In this document: one piece after another, positions 36,823 to 45,677 of the stretch
How positions within the stretch are numbered: position 1 is the stretch's first letter
How the letters are laid out: the number at the start of each line of letters is the position of its first letter
Source of the DNA: Octadecabacter sp. B2R22
Lineage (GTDB): Bacteria; Pseudomonadota; Alphaproteobacteria; Rhodobacterales; Rhodobacteraceae
Assembly (NCBI RefSeq): GCF_018861045.1
Contig: NZ_JAHKQJ010000007.1
Coordinates: 706,306 to 770,305 of the forward strand
DNA: 64,000 nt
Direction: 5' to 3'
Position numbers and translations under genes: made by a program
Notes under the pieces: model-generated
Database searches by the model: none
What the model was told of the DNA's origin: nothing
Seen by the model: only the letters and a program-made list of their open reading frames with translations

Positions 36823-38481
36823 TTAATTCGACGGGGACGCGGCAATAAAGACCTGCCACGGCGCCAGAGTAAGTGTATCGCCTACCGGCGCATCCGCACC
36901 GCTGAGGTCTTGTGCAATCGACTCCCACGCGCCTTTGGGCAGCGCCAAATCAGCGGGAGCATCCCCAACGTTAAAGGCGCAGAACACCTTCTCCCCATTG
37001 AGGCTACGAGTAAAATAGACAATGTCACCTATCGCTTTCACGCCATCATGATCGCCTTTGGTCAACGCCGGGTGTGCGTGGCGCAATGCGATAGCGCGGC
37101 GGTAATGGTGGATGATCGCATTTGGATCATCCTCCTGCGCGGCTACGCTATTGGCGATGTGATCAGGACTTACCGGCAACCAAGGGCGTTGCGCCGTGCT
37201 GAAGCCGCCATTCTGGTTGCTGGGTTCCCAAACCATGGGCGTGCGGCAACCATCACGGCCTTTGAATTCTGGCCAGAATTCGATGCCATAAGGGTCTTGT
37301 AGATCTGAGTATGCGACCTCTGCCTCACCCAGTCCCAGTTCTTCGCCCTGATAAATACAGGCGGACCCGCGCAGGCACATCATCATAGTTGTGAACAAAC
37401 GCTGCGCATCTGGTGACAATGCCCAACGGGTCGCGTGGCGAACAACGTCATGGTTTGAATAGGCCCAACAGGCCCAACCATCCGCAGCCTCGCTGTCAAC
37501 GCGTGCCATTACATCTGCCACGGTCTGCGCTGATGGTTGCTCGCCGGAAAGAAACTCGAACGCATAACACATTTGCATCAGGTCATTGCCCGCAGTGTAT
37601 TCGCCCATGATCTCAAGGCCGCGCTGCGCATCCCCAACCTCACCGACGGCGGCGGCATTATATGGAACCATCACCGCACGAAGCTTGCGCAAGAAGTCGA
37701 GGTTTTCGGGGCGGTTTTTTGAATAAAGGTGCTCTTGGTGATTGTATGGGTTCACACTGGGCGCAATCGTGGAATTACGTTTGTCCTTAGGCAGTGCTGG
37801 ATTGTCGCGCAATTCTTTGTCGTGGGTGTAAAAGTTGATCGTATCCAAACGGAACCCATCCACGCCGCGCTTTAGCCAGAACCGCGCCACGTCCAACAAT
37901 GCATCTTGAACGGCGGGTTCCCAAAAGTTGAGATCAGGCTGTGAGGTCAGGAAACAGTGGTAGTAATACTGTTCACGTCCAGCATGCCATTGCCATCCAG
38001 ACCCCCCGAAGATTGAAAGCCAATTGTTGGGGGGTGTCCCATCTTCTTTGGGATCGGCCCAGACATACCAGTTGGCCTTATCGTTGGTGCGGTCGGCCTT
38101 ACTTTCTTGGAACCACGGGTGCTGATCTGACGTGTGTGACAACACCAGATCGATCATCACTTTGACACCAAGGTCATGGGCTTTGGCGACCACGGCGTCG
38201 AAATCGGACAACTTGCCAAACATCGGGTCGACGTCACAGTAGTCGGATACGTCATAACCGAAATCCTTCATCGGCGACGTAAAGAACGGTGAAATCCAGA
38301 TCGCATCAACACCGAGGCTGGCGATATAGGGCAAGCGCTGCACGATCCCTGCAAGGTCGCCAATGCCGTCCCCATTGCTGTCTTGATAGCTGCGCGGATA
38401 GATCTGATAGATCACCGCACCGCGCCACCAATCAGCGTCTTTGTCCAAATGTCCGGCCATAACCTGCGCCATCTTCGTCAT
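36823..38481 (-). CDS. aglA: Alpha-glucosidase (GH13)
   Basis: Cytoplasmic hydrolase of imported alpha-glucosides (maltose, sucrose, trehalose or isomaltose type). The 552-residue protein shows the GH13 regions: YQIYPRSYQDSNGDGIGDLAGI near residue 25, MIDLVLSHTSDQHPWF, GVDGFRLDTINF with the nucleophile Asp, AAVGEVGDAQ with the acid/base Glu, and YSNHDVVRHATRW with the third acid. Length and the NGDGIGDL insert put it in the oligo-1,6-glucosidase/alpha-glucosidase group. No signal peptide, consistent with action after transport. It lies between the permease and ATPase genes, the known agl order. Confidence 0.95.
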   Translation of the reverse strand: MTKMAQVMAGHLDKDADWWRGAVIYQIYPRSYQDSNGDGIGDLAGIVQRLPYIASLGVDAIWISPFFTSPMKDFGYDVSDYCDVDPMFGKLSDFDAVVAKAHDLGVKVMIDLVLSHTSDQHPWFQESKADRTNDKANWYVWADPKEDGTPPNNWLSIFGGSGWQWHAGREQYYYHCFLTSQPDLNFWEPAVQDALLDVARFWLKRGVDGFRLDTINFYTHDKELRDNPALPKDKRNSTIAPSVNPYNHQEHLYSKNRPENLDFLRKLRAVMVPYNAAAVGEVGDAQRGLEIMGEYTAGNDLMQMCYAFEFLSGEQPSAQTVADVMARVDSEAADGWACWAYSNHDVVRHATRWALSPDAQRLFTTMMMCLRGSACIYQGEELGLGEAEVAYSDLQDPYGIEFWPEFKGRDGCRTPMVWEPSNQNGGFSTAQRPWLPVSPDHIANSVAAQEDDPNAIIHHYRRAIALRHAHPALTKGDHDGVKAIGDIVYFTRSLNGEKVFCAFNVGDAPADLALPKGAWESIAQDLSGADAPVGDTLTLAPWQVFIAASPSN

Positions 38482-38494
38482 CTTCGTTGTCTTT

Positions 38495-39652
38495 CTATTT
38501 AACCGAGCCAGCCAGCAGGCCTCGCACGAGGTATCTTTGCATCATAAAGAAAACAGCCAGTGGCACCGCGATCGAGATAAACGCACTGGTGGCCAAAACC
38601 TCCCAGTCGCCGCCTCGGGTGCCCAGCAATTCTACGATTTGTTTTGTCATCACAGTTGTATTGCCTGAACTGTCGATCAGGAACACCAACGCCACGAGGA
38701 GGTCATTCCAAGTCCACAAGAACTGGAAAATCGCAAAGGACGCGAGGGCGGGAAAGCTGAGCGGCAGAATGATTTTCGTGAAAATCTGGAACTCGGTCGC
38801 GCCATCCACACGTGCGTTCTCGATGATGTCGCGCGGCAAGCCGACCATGTAATTTCGCAGCAGATAAATCGCCAAGGGCAAACCAAATCCGGTGTGCGCC
38901 ATCCATACCCCCAGATACCCTTTCCCGATCCCAATCGCATTGTGAAGCTGAAGAAGTGGGATCAAAGCCAACTGAAGCGGCACGACTAACAGGCCTACAA
39001 CCGCAGCAACCAAAAGCGCTCGACCAGGGAAATCCATCCAAGCCAAAGCATAGGCCGCAAAGGCCGCAATCAGGATCGGGATGATAGTCGAAGGGATAAC
39101 AACCGTGAGTGTGTTAAAAAACGCCTTGGCCATGTTTTCAGAATTGGTCGGGCTAAAAAGGATGTTCTTGTAGTTATCCGTAGTGAACTCCGGCGGGACC
39201 GTCGCCACAACAAAGAGGCGTTGTCCGCGGCCAGACATCTGATCGTCATTGCCCTGCCAGATGTAGGTTCCGTCTGGGCTAAGGGTCATTGTTTCACCAT
39301 CGCCAAGGTCTGACGTCTCTCCGGCCACAAAAGCAGCAGGATCGCGCGAAGACGTGCCCCAAGTCGTAATTTCGAGGGGATCGGCGTCTCGTTCATTGAT
39401 GTTGCCTTCTACGACAAACACCCCTGCTGAGGTCTCGATCCGGAAATCATCAGGATCAAGGGCGCGCAGTTGCAAGGTTTGCTCTGCCGGAAACAGAGAG
39501 GCCCACCAGCCCGATGAGGTGATTTGCTCACTCGTTCGGAACGAAGATACAAACAGCCCCATCGTCGGGAACAACCACAACAGCACCAGTGCCAACACCG
39601 AAATATTCAGCGCCCAAACGACTGCAGGCTTTTTGCCAGCTAATGAATCCAT
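38495..39652 (-). CDS. aglG: Alpha-glucoside ABC transporter permease AglG
   Basis: 385-residue inner-membrane subunit with six hydrophobic segments of the MalG type. A periplasmic domain of about 180 residues sits between the first helix and the rest, typical of AglG. The cytoplasmic EAA loop is ENARVDGATEFQIFTKIILPLSFPAL. It lies 13 bases upstream of aglA and 28 bases downstream of aglF. GGGAGAAG precedes the ATG. Confidence 0.94.
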   Translation of the reverse strand: MDSLAGKKPAVVWALNISVLALVLLWLFPTMGLFVSSFRTSEQITSSGWWASLFPAEQTLQLRALDPDDFRIETSAGVFVVEGNINERDADPLEITTWGTSSRDPAAFVAGETSDLGDGETMTLSPDGTYIWQGNDDQMSGRGQRLFVVATVPPEFTTDNYKNILFSPTNSENMAKAFFNTLTVVIPSTIIPILIAAFAAYALAWMDFPGRALLVAAVVGLLVVPLQLALIPLLQLHNAIGIGKGYLGVWMAHTGFGLPLAIYLLRNYMVGLPRDIIENARVDGATEFQIFTKIILPLSFPALASFAIFQFLWTWNDLLVALVFLIDSSGNTTVMTKQIVELLGTRGGDWEVLATSAFISIAVPLAVFFMMQRYLVRGLLAGSVK

Positions 39653-39680
39653 TATTCTTCTCCCTTAGGGTCGAGGGCCA

Positions 39681-40688
39681 TCAGCGCATCTCCTTACGGG
39701 CATTGTAGACGTTCCACACAAGGATCGGCATCACCAGCAACATGATGATCATCGCCGACGCGGATCCCATGCCCCAATCGCGGGCCACGAACATCTTTGT
39801 GTACATGTAATTGGCCAAAACCTGCGTTTCCCATTGCCCGTTGGTCATGGCGAACACGATGTCGAACACCTTGAGCGTGGCGATGGTGATTGTGGTCCAA
39901 ACAACTACGATTGTGCTCATGATTTGAGGCACTTTGATCCTAAAGAAAATCTGGAACGGGTTCGCACCATCAATGACTGCGGCTTCGATGGTTTCTTCCG
40001 GAATACCACGCAGGGCCGCCGAAAGGATCACCATGGCAAACCCCGTTTGGATCCAGATCAACACCGCCATCAGGAAAAAGTTATTCCAAAACGGGATCGT
40101 TAACCATTGCTGGGGCGCATCGCCGCCGAACGTCAGATAAAGATGGTTCAGCACACCGATCTGCGCCACATCTTCGGGACGGGCTTCATAGATCAGTTTG
40201 AAAATAACAGCCGCACCAACGAATGAAATCGCCATGGGCATAAAGACAACCGACTTGGCAAAGTTTCCCCAGCGCAAACGGTCGGTCAATTGCGCGGTCA
40301 ACAGGCCGAACGCCGTTGACGCAGCAGGCACCACAACGAGCCAGAGGATATTGTTGCGCAAGGCTTCCATAAACTTATCTTCGGCAAACATCTGAACGTA
40401 GTTTTTGAACCCAACGAAGGTGTAGACATCACCTGCCCCACGTTCCAAAAAACTAAGCCGCAGCGTCGCAAAGACCGGATAAGCCAGATACAGCCCCAGC
40501 CCCAACATTGCAGGAAACAGGAAAATCCAAGGGCGGATCATTTCACGGCGGTTAATATTGCGGCCCATGTTCGGGCCTCTGGCGGGGAATATCACTTTGT
40601 CGAGCAACAGGTTGGCACCGTAAAAATAGCCAACACACCCTGATACACCGATCACAATCGTGATTACGCCTAAGAGCGCTGGATGCAT
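39681..40688 (-). CDS. aglF: Alpha-glucoside ABC transporter permease AglF
   Basis: 335-residue inner-membrane permease of the MalF type. There are about seven to eight hydrophobic segments; the first ones (LLGVITIVIGVSGCVGYFYGANLLL) form an N-terminal extension before the permease core. The EAA loop is EETIEAAVIDGANPFQIFFRIKVPQIMS. It pairs with AglG to form the channel for AglE-delivered sugar. GGAGGAG lies before the ATG. 92 bases separate it from aglE. Confidence 0.94.
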   Translation of the reverse strand: MHPALLGVITIVIGVSGCVGYFYGANLLLDKVIFPARGPNMGRNINRREMIRPWIFLFPAMLGLGLYLAYPVFATLRLSFLERGAGDVYTFVGFKNYVQMFAEDKFMEALRNNILWLVVVPAASTAFGLLTAQLTDRLRWGNFAKSVVFMPMAISFVGAAVIFKLIYEARPEDVAQIGVLNHLYLTFGGDAPQQWLTIPFWNNFFLMAVLIWIQTGFAMVILSAALRGIPEETIEAAVIDGANPFQIFFRIKVPQIMSTIVVVWTTITIATLKVFDIVFAMTNGQWETQVLANYMYTKMFVARDWGMGSASAMIIMLLVMPILVWNVYNARKEMR

Positions 40689-40780
40689 GTCGTTCTCCTC
40701 CCCCGAGCCTTAAAGATAGTCTGCTGTCAATAAAGGGTGGCGCAATCTCTTGCGCCACCCGTTGTCAAACAATCCAATGC

Positions 40781-42076
40781 TTACTGCAAAGCGTCCCAGC
40801 TTTCCTGAATGGATGTCGCTACGTCTGCGGCATCTGCGCCACCAACATAATCAACCATACCAGTCCAGAACGTACCTGCACCTACACCACCCGGCATAAG
40901 GTCAGATCCGTCAAAGCGGAACGTCGTAGCGTTAAGCAGAACTTCGTTCAGACCACGTTCGGAATCAGATCCAAAGACGGACAGATCAGCGGACAAGTGT
41001 GGCGTAAGGAAACCACCCTTAGACATCCACATCTCATGTGCCTCAGTTGAACGAAGGAATTCGATCAACTGGTGCGCACCTTCGGATTCTTCCGTGATCG
41101 CGAACAATGTACCGGACCCCAATACCGGTTTTCCAAGGTCTTGTTCAGCAAAGGCTGGGAAGTAGAAGAAATCAGCGTCTTCGCCAACTTCTGTCCCTTC
41201 AGGGAAGAATGCCGGAATGAAGGACGCCTGACGGTGCATGTAGCACTGTGGCGGGCTGTCAAACAAACCCTTTGGACTGTCGCGGAAGTCAGTTGTTGCA
41301 ACCGCACCAGCGCCACCCGCTACATAGTCGTCGTTACGTGCGAACATGCCGAAGGCATCAATAGCTTCGATCACTTTAGGATCGTTGAACGGCATCGCAT
41401 TGCTAACCCAGTCATCATAAACAGCTGGTTCCTGCGTGCGCAGCATCATGTCTTCGACCCAGTCCGTTGCAGGCCAACCTGTCGCCGCACCAGACCCCAG
41501 ACCAATACACCAGGGTGTGCCGCCATCGGCAACGATCTGGTCGGACAGCGCAATCAGCTCTTCCATGGACTCAGGGATTTCGTATCCAGCATCTTCAAAG
41601 TTCTCAGGAGAATACCAAACCAAGGATTTGACGTTCACACGAAAGAAGAAACCGTAAAGGTTGTCGGCACCGCTTGCGTCGGCATATGTGCCCAGATCAA
41701 CCCAAGACTGACCCGCAGCGTAGTTCTCTACGATCCAATCGGCGGTACCGTCGCGAAGTGGCGTCAAATGCCCTTGCGCCGCAAGATCGGACGCCAAGCC
41801 TGGCTGTGGGAAAACCGCAAGATTTGGCGCGGACCCGCCTTCGATGTCGATCACGACCTGGCTCTCAAAGCTGTCGGATCCGACGTATGTGACCGTCGCG
41901 CCTGTAGCTTCCTCGAAAATGTCCAGCACGGCTTCGAGGTTGTCAGCTTCCGGGCTCAGGAATGGCCCAGCGATAGTAATTGTTTCACCGGAAATATCTG
42001 CTGCGTGACCGTCGGCCTGTGCCATTCCAACTGTCAGAGCTGCAATTGCTGCGCCCGCATATAAAGATCTTGTCAT
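40781..42076 (-). CDS. aglE: Alpha-glucoside ABC transporter substrate-binding protein
   Basis: Periplasmic binding protein of 431 residues, first gene of aglEFGAK. Signal peptide TRSLYAGAAIAALTVGMAQA. The mature part has family-1 solute-binding features: ETITIAGPFLSPEADNLEAVLDIFEEATGATVTYVGSDSFESQVVIDIEGG and a tryptophan-rich sugar site (MLRTQEPAVYDDWV, GAGTFWTGMVDY). GGGAGAA precedes the ATG. The promoter region upstream holds a perfect LacI-type palindrome at 42144-42157. Confidence 0.95.
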   Translation of the reverse strand: MTRSLYAGAAIAALTVGMAQADGHAADISGETITIAGPFLSPEADNLEAVLDIFEEATGATVTYVGSDSFESQVVIDIEGGSAPNLAVFPQPGLASDLAAQGHLTPLRDGTADWIVENYAAGQSWVDLGTYADASGADNLYGFFFRVNVKSLVWYSPENFEDAGYEIPESMEELIALSDQIVADGGTPWCIGLGSGAATGWPATDWVEDMMLRTQEPAVYDDWVSNAMPFNDPKVIEAIDAFGMFARNDDYVAGGAGAVATTDFRDSPKGLFDSPPQCYMHRQASFIPAFFPEGTEVGEDADFFYFPAFAEQDLGKPVLGSGTLFAITEESEGAHQLIEFLRSTEAHEMWMSKGGFLTPHLSADLSVFGSDSERGLNEVLLNATTFRFDGSDLMPGGVGAGTFWTGMVDYVGGADAADVATSIQESWDALQ

Positions 42077-42143
42077 TGTTGATTCTCCCTAGACGGGTGG
42101 TTTCACCCGTTGTTTTAAAAGGTTCCTACCCTGCGCCTCGCTC

Positions 42144-42157
42144 CCAAAGCGCTTTGG
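42144..42157. promoter_or_regulatory. LacI-type operator in the aglE promoter region
   Basis: CCAAAGCGCTTTGG is a perfect 14-base palindrome with the central CG of LacI/GalR operators, 67 bases upstream of aglE. Confidence 0.78.
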
Positions 42158-42287
42158 ATATCCTGAACATGCTTCAAAGAATCGAGAGAGTCAATCAACG
42201 TAAAATGCTGCAACTGCATAATAAATATAAGTTAAAAACGGTTGATTTCATCAGAGTATGCCTTCAAGAATACTAGCACCTTCGCGT

Positions 42288-42301
42288 CCAAAGCGGTTTG
42301 A
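42288..42301. promoter_or_regulatory. Second LacI-type operator at the aglR start
   Basis: CCAAAGCGGTTTGA, a one-sided variant of the 42144 palindrome, ends 8 bases before the regulator's ATG. It suggests autorepression. Confidence 0.6.
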
Positions 42302-42309
42302 AAGAACAT

Positions 42310-43338
42310 ATGAACCTCAAAGAACTCTCTGAAAAGCTGGGATTGTCCCAAACAACCGTCAGCCGTGCGCTGAACGGCTACCCAGAGGTGAGCGAAGCAA
42401 CCCGAGAAAAAGTTCAGCTTTTTGCCAAGCAGCATAACTACAGCCCGAATACCCGCGCAAAAGGGTTAGCCACTGGTCGGTCTCATGCGATTGGACACGT
42501 CATTCCAATCGCGAACCGCCACGAGGTTGTTAATCCGATCTTCGGCGACTTTATCGCGGGTGCGGGTGAAGTTTACGCCGCCAACAATTTTGAAATGGTC
42601 CTGTCAATCGTCGAAGATGGTAACGAAGAAAAGGTCTATCGTGCCTTCAAAACACGAGGTACCGTGGATGGTGTCATTCTTCACGGTCCAAGGATAAACG
42701 ACGAGCGCATACCTCTCCTTCAAGAGATCGGCCTGCCCTTTGTTGTCCACGGTCGGGCATCGGGTGTTGAAACCGACTATAGCTGGCTGGACGTGAACAA
42801 CCGACGCGCCTTTACACGGGCCACAGAGTTCTTGATCGACCTAGGGCATCGCCGAATTGGTCTTATCAATGGCCTAGAAGATATGGACTTCGCGCATCGC
42901 CGCAGACTGGGTTATGAGGACGGACTGAAAGCGCGTGGCCTCTCCATCGACTCATTCATTATGCGCTCCTATGAAATGACCGAAAGCAATGGCTACACCG
43001 CCGCGGGTGAAATGCTCGACAGTGAAGCACCTCCAACCGCCATCCTCGTGTCATCCATTATTACAGCTCTTGGTACGCGTCGCGCGATCGAAGACCGCGG
43101 CTTAAAAATGGGGCGCGATGTTTCAGTTGTGACCTATGATGACACCCTGTCCTATCTGGCCAACGGCATAGATGTGCCAATCTTTACAGCCACCCGATCT
43201 TCTGTGCGCGATGCTGGTCGCCAATTGTCCAATTTGCTTTTGGCAAAGATTAGCGATCCATCACGTCCACCCGACCACATTCTATTAGAAGCTGAACTCA
43301 CCGTTGGTCAGTCCACGGGCCCTGCCCCCGCGACCTAA
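42310..43338 (+). CDS. aglR: LacI-family regulator of the agl locus
   Basis: 342-residue repressor. The N-terminal helix-turn-helix and hinge are LKELSEKLGLSQTTVSRALNGYPEVSEATREKV and NYSPNTRAKGLATGRS. The periplasmic-binding-like effector domain follows (SHAIGHVIPI to the end). The ATG at 42310 gives the standard LacI start; an upstream in-frame TTG at 42298 would overlap the operator. It is divergent from aglE, and matching palindromes lie in both promoter regions, so it probably represses aglEFGAK and its own operon until an alpha-glucoside or derivative binds. Confidence 0.93.
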   Translation: MNLKELSEKLGLSQTTVSRALNGYPEVSEATREKVQLFAKQHNYSPNTRAKGLATGRSHAIGHVIPIANRHEVVNPIFGDFIAGAGEVYAANNFEMVLSIVEDGNEEKVYRAFKTRGTVDGVILHGPRINDERIPLLQEIGLPFVVHGRASGVETDYSWLDVNNRRAFTRATEFLIDLGHRRIGLINGLEDMDFAHRRRLGYEDGLKARGLSIDSFIMRSYEMTESNGYTAAGEMLDSEAPPTAILVSSIITALGTRRAIEDRGLKMGRDVSVVTYDDTLSYLANGIDVPIFTATRSSVRDAGRQLSNLLLAKISDPSRPPDHILLEAELTVGQSTGPAPAT

Positions 43339-43364
43339 CGCCTTCCCCAATCGAAAGATCGATC

Positions 43365-44687
43365 ATGAATTTCAAACGCTCGGATTTCCCCGAAACCTTT
43401 CTTTTTGGCACGGCCACATCTGCCTACCAGATCGAAGGGCACAGCTTTGGCGGCGCGGGGCAAACCCATTGGGACACATTTGCGGCCACGCCCGGAAACG
43501 TTGTGCGCGCCGAACATGGAGGTATCGCTTGCGATCACTACCATCGCTATGAAGAAGATCTCGATATCATTGCCAATGCCGGCTTTGACGCCTACCGCTT
43601 TTCCACGAGCTGGGCCCGCGTGATGCCCGATGGCGTCACGCCCAACCCCGAAGGATTGGACTTTTATGACCGCCTGACAGACGGCATGTTGGAACGCGGG
43701 ATCAAACCCTGCGCGACGCTCTATCATTGGGAACTGCCTTCGGCACTGGCCGACAAAGGTGGCTGGCAAAATCCGGACATCGCAAAATGGTTCGGTGATT
43801 TCACGCAGTGCATCATGGAACGGATCGGTGACCGGATGCACTCTGTCGCGCCCATCAATGAACCATGGTGTGTCGGCTGGTTGTCGCATTTCCTCGGAGC
43901 CCATGCGCCTGGCCTGCGTGACATCCGCGCCACCGCTCGCGCCATGCATCATATCTTGCTGGCCCACGGCACCGCGATCCAAACCATGCGCGGGTTAGGC
44001 ATGTCCAATCTGGGCGGCGTGTTTAACCTCGAATGGACAATTCCGGAAACGGCCTCCGAGGCCGACGCCACGGCAAATGAAATTTCTGATGGTTATTACA
44101 ACCGGTTCTTTCTCGGTGGTGTCTTTCAGGGCAAATATCCAGATTCCATCATGAAAACCTTCGAGCCCCATATGCCGCAGGGCTGGCAAGATGACTTTCC
44201 GACCATCCAAGCGCCCCTCGATTGGTGTGGCATCAATTACTACACGCGCCGCATTGTGCGTTCAAACGACGCTGCATGGCCGTCCCATGACGTGATCGAG
44301 GATGGCCCTCTGCCCAAGACTCAGATGGGTTGGGAAATTTTTCCTGACGGGATGTACAATTTCCTCAAGCGGACCAAAGAGGAATACACGGGCGATCTGC
44401 CTCTCTTCATTACAGAAAACGGGATGGCAAATCCTGACGTCATCAAAAATGGAGCGGTCGATGATCCTGAACGGATCTCATTCCTAAACCAGCACTTCGA
44501 GGCCGTTCGCCGCGCCATTGCAGATGGTGTCCCTGTTGACGGGTTCTTTGTGTGGTCGCTTCTGGACAACTATGAATGGGCCTTGGGCTACGAGAAGCGC
44601 TTCGGCCTCGTGCATGTTGATTTTGACACCTTGAAGCGCACGCCGAAAGCCTCCTATCACGCGCTCAAGGCCGCATTGGAAAAGTAA
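43365..44687 (+). CDS. Beta-glucosidase (GH1)
   Basis: 440-residue family 1 glycosidase. The TIM-barrel markers are FLFGTATSAYQIEG at the start, TLYHWELPSALADKGGW, PINEPWC with the acid/base Glu, and PLFITENGM with the nucleophile Glu; SLLDNYEWALGYEKRFGLVHVDF closes it. No signal peptide, so it is cytoplasmic and acts on imported cellobiose-like or aryl glucosides. It is 26 bases after aglR, and its TAA overlaps the glk ATG. Presence in an alpha-glucoside locus implies use of both anomers. Confidence 0.95.
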   Translation: MNFKRSDFPETFLFGTATSAYQIEGHSFGGAGQTHWDTFAATPGNVVRAEHGGIACDHYHRYEEDLDIIANAGFDAYRFSTSWARVMPDGVTPNPEGLDFYDRLTDGMLERGIKPCATLYHWELPSALADKGGWQNPDIAKWFGDFTQCIMERIGDRMHSVAPINEPWCVGWLSHFLGAHAPGLRDIRATARAMHHILLAHGTAIQTMRGLGMSNLGGVFNLEWTIPETASEADATANEISDGYYNRFFLGGVFQGKYPDSIMKTFEPHMPQGWQDDFPTIQAPLDWCGINYYTRRIVRSNDAAWPSHDVIEDGPLPKTQMGWEIFPDGMYNFLKRTKEEYTGDLPLFITENGMANPDVIKNGAVDDPERISFLNQHFEAVRRAIADGVPVDGFFVWSLLDNYEWALGYEKRFGLVHVDFDTLKRTPKASYHALKAALEK

Positions 44688-45667
44688 TGAAATATCCCGC
44701 AAACACCCTATCCCTCGTGGCTGACATCGGCGGAACTAACACTCGGTGCGCGTTGGCGGATGGCCCACGCGTGTTGCAAGACACTGTGCGTCGGTATTCA
44801 AACGCTGATTTTGACGGGTTGGAAACGGTCCTGCGTCAGTACCTTGCGGATGCCGGCGACGTTGATCCTGCCGCCGCTTGTGTGGCTGTCGCTGGCCCTG
44901 TCCATAACGGCGTTGCCACTATGACAAATCTGGATTGGACGATTGACCGCGACACCCTTGCCCGCGCGACACGCGCAGAAACCGTCGCAATCCTGAACGA
45001 TCTACAAGCACAAGGGCACGCGCTCGCAGATCTGGACAGCAGTGCATTACGACCGATCATTGATCGCACGGACGAAACGCTCAACTCTCATGCGGCCCGA
45101 CTGGTGGTTGGCGTGGGGACCGGCTTTAACGCCACGCCGGTTTTTGACACAGACATGGGCCGGTTTGTGCCCCCCTCCGAGGCAGGTCATGCCAACCTGC
45201 CAATCCGCACAGAACAAGACCTGCGTCTGGCACAGTACGTATCCAAAGCGCACGGGTTTCCAGCCGTAGAGGACGTCGTGTCAGGTCGCGGGCTTGAACG
45301 TGTCTACAGTTTCTTGGGGCATGATGCCGATGATCCGCATGAGGCCCGCGCGCAGGATATTATGGCGGCGTGTGCGAAGGGCAATGACCCACGTGCCCGC
45401 GACGCCGTGGCGTTGTTCATCCGGTTTCTGGGCACGGTCTGTGGCAACTTAGCCCTTATTCAGCTACCGTTTGGCGGGGTCTACCTTGTCGGGGGCGTCG
45501 CGCGCGCCATGGCACCCTATATGGCAGAGTTCGGATTTGGCGACGCATTCCACGATAAAGGGCGGTTTGCGGGGTTCATGACCAATTTTTCGGTTCATGT
45601 TGTCGAGGACGACTATGCCGCGCTGTCAGGCTGCGCCTCTCATATCCAAGCTCTCATGGTAGCCTAG
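44687..45667 (+). CDS. glk: Glucokinase
   Basis: ATP-dependent glucose phosphorylation. 326 residues, bacterial Glk (ROK-unrelated) type: LVADIGGTNTRCALADG phosphate loop at about 11-27, ACVAVAGPV, TNLDWTID, VAILNDLQAQG, and FVPPSEAGHANLP. Translationally coupled to the GH1 gene (TAATG). It completes the locus: glucose freed by AglA and the beta-glucosidase becomes glucose 6-phosphate. The stop is 10 bases from the convergent cckA stop. Confidence 0.95.
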   Translation: MKYPANTLSLVADIGGTNTRCALADGPRVLQDTVRRYSNADFDGLETVLRQYLADAGDVDPAAACVAVAGPVHNGVATMTNLDWTIDRDTLARATRAETVAILNDLQAQGHALADLDSSALRPIIDRTDETLNSHAARLVVGVGTGFNATPVFDTDMGRFVPPSEAGHANLPIRTEQDLRLAQYVSKAHGFPAVEDVVSGRGLERVYSFLGHDADDPHEARAQDIMAACAKGNDPRARDAVALFIRFLGTVCGNLALIQLPFGGVYLVGGVARAMAPYMAEFGFGDAFHDKGRFAGFMTNFSVHVVEDDYAALSGCASHIQALMVA

Positions 45668-45677
45668 GCTAGGTCGC

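Noticed and set aside
41072-42064. 330-codon plus-strand frame antisense to aglE
   Set aside because: Cys/Arg-rich shadow translation without a ribosome site; aglE on the other strand has signal peptide, family motifs and operon context.
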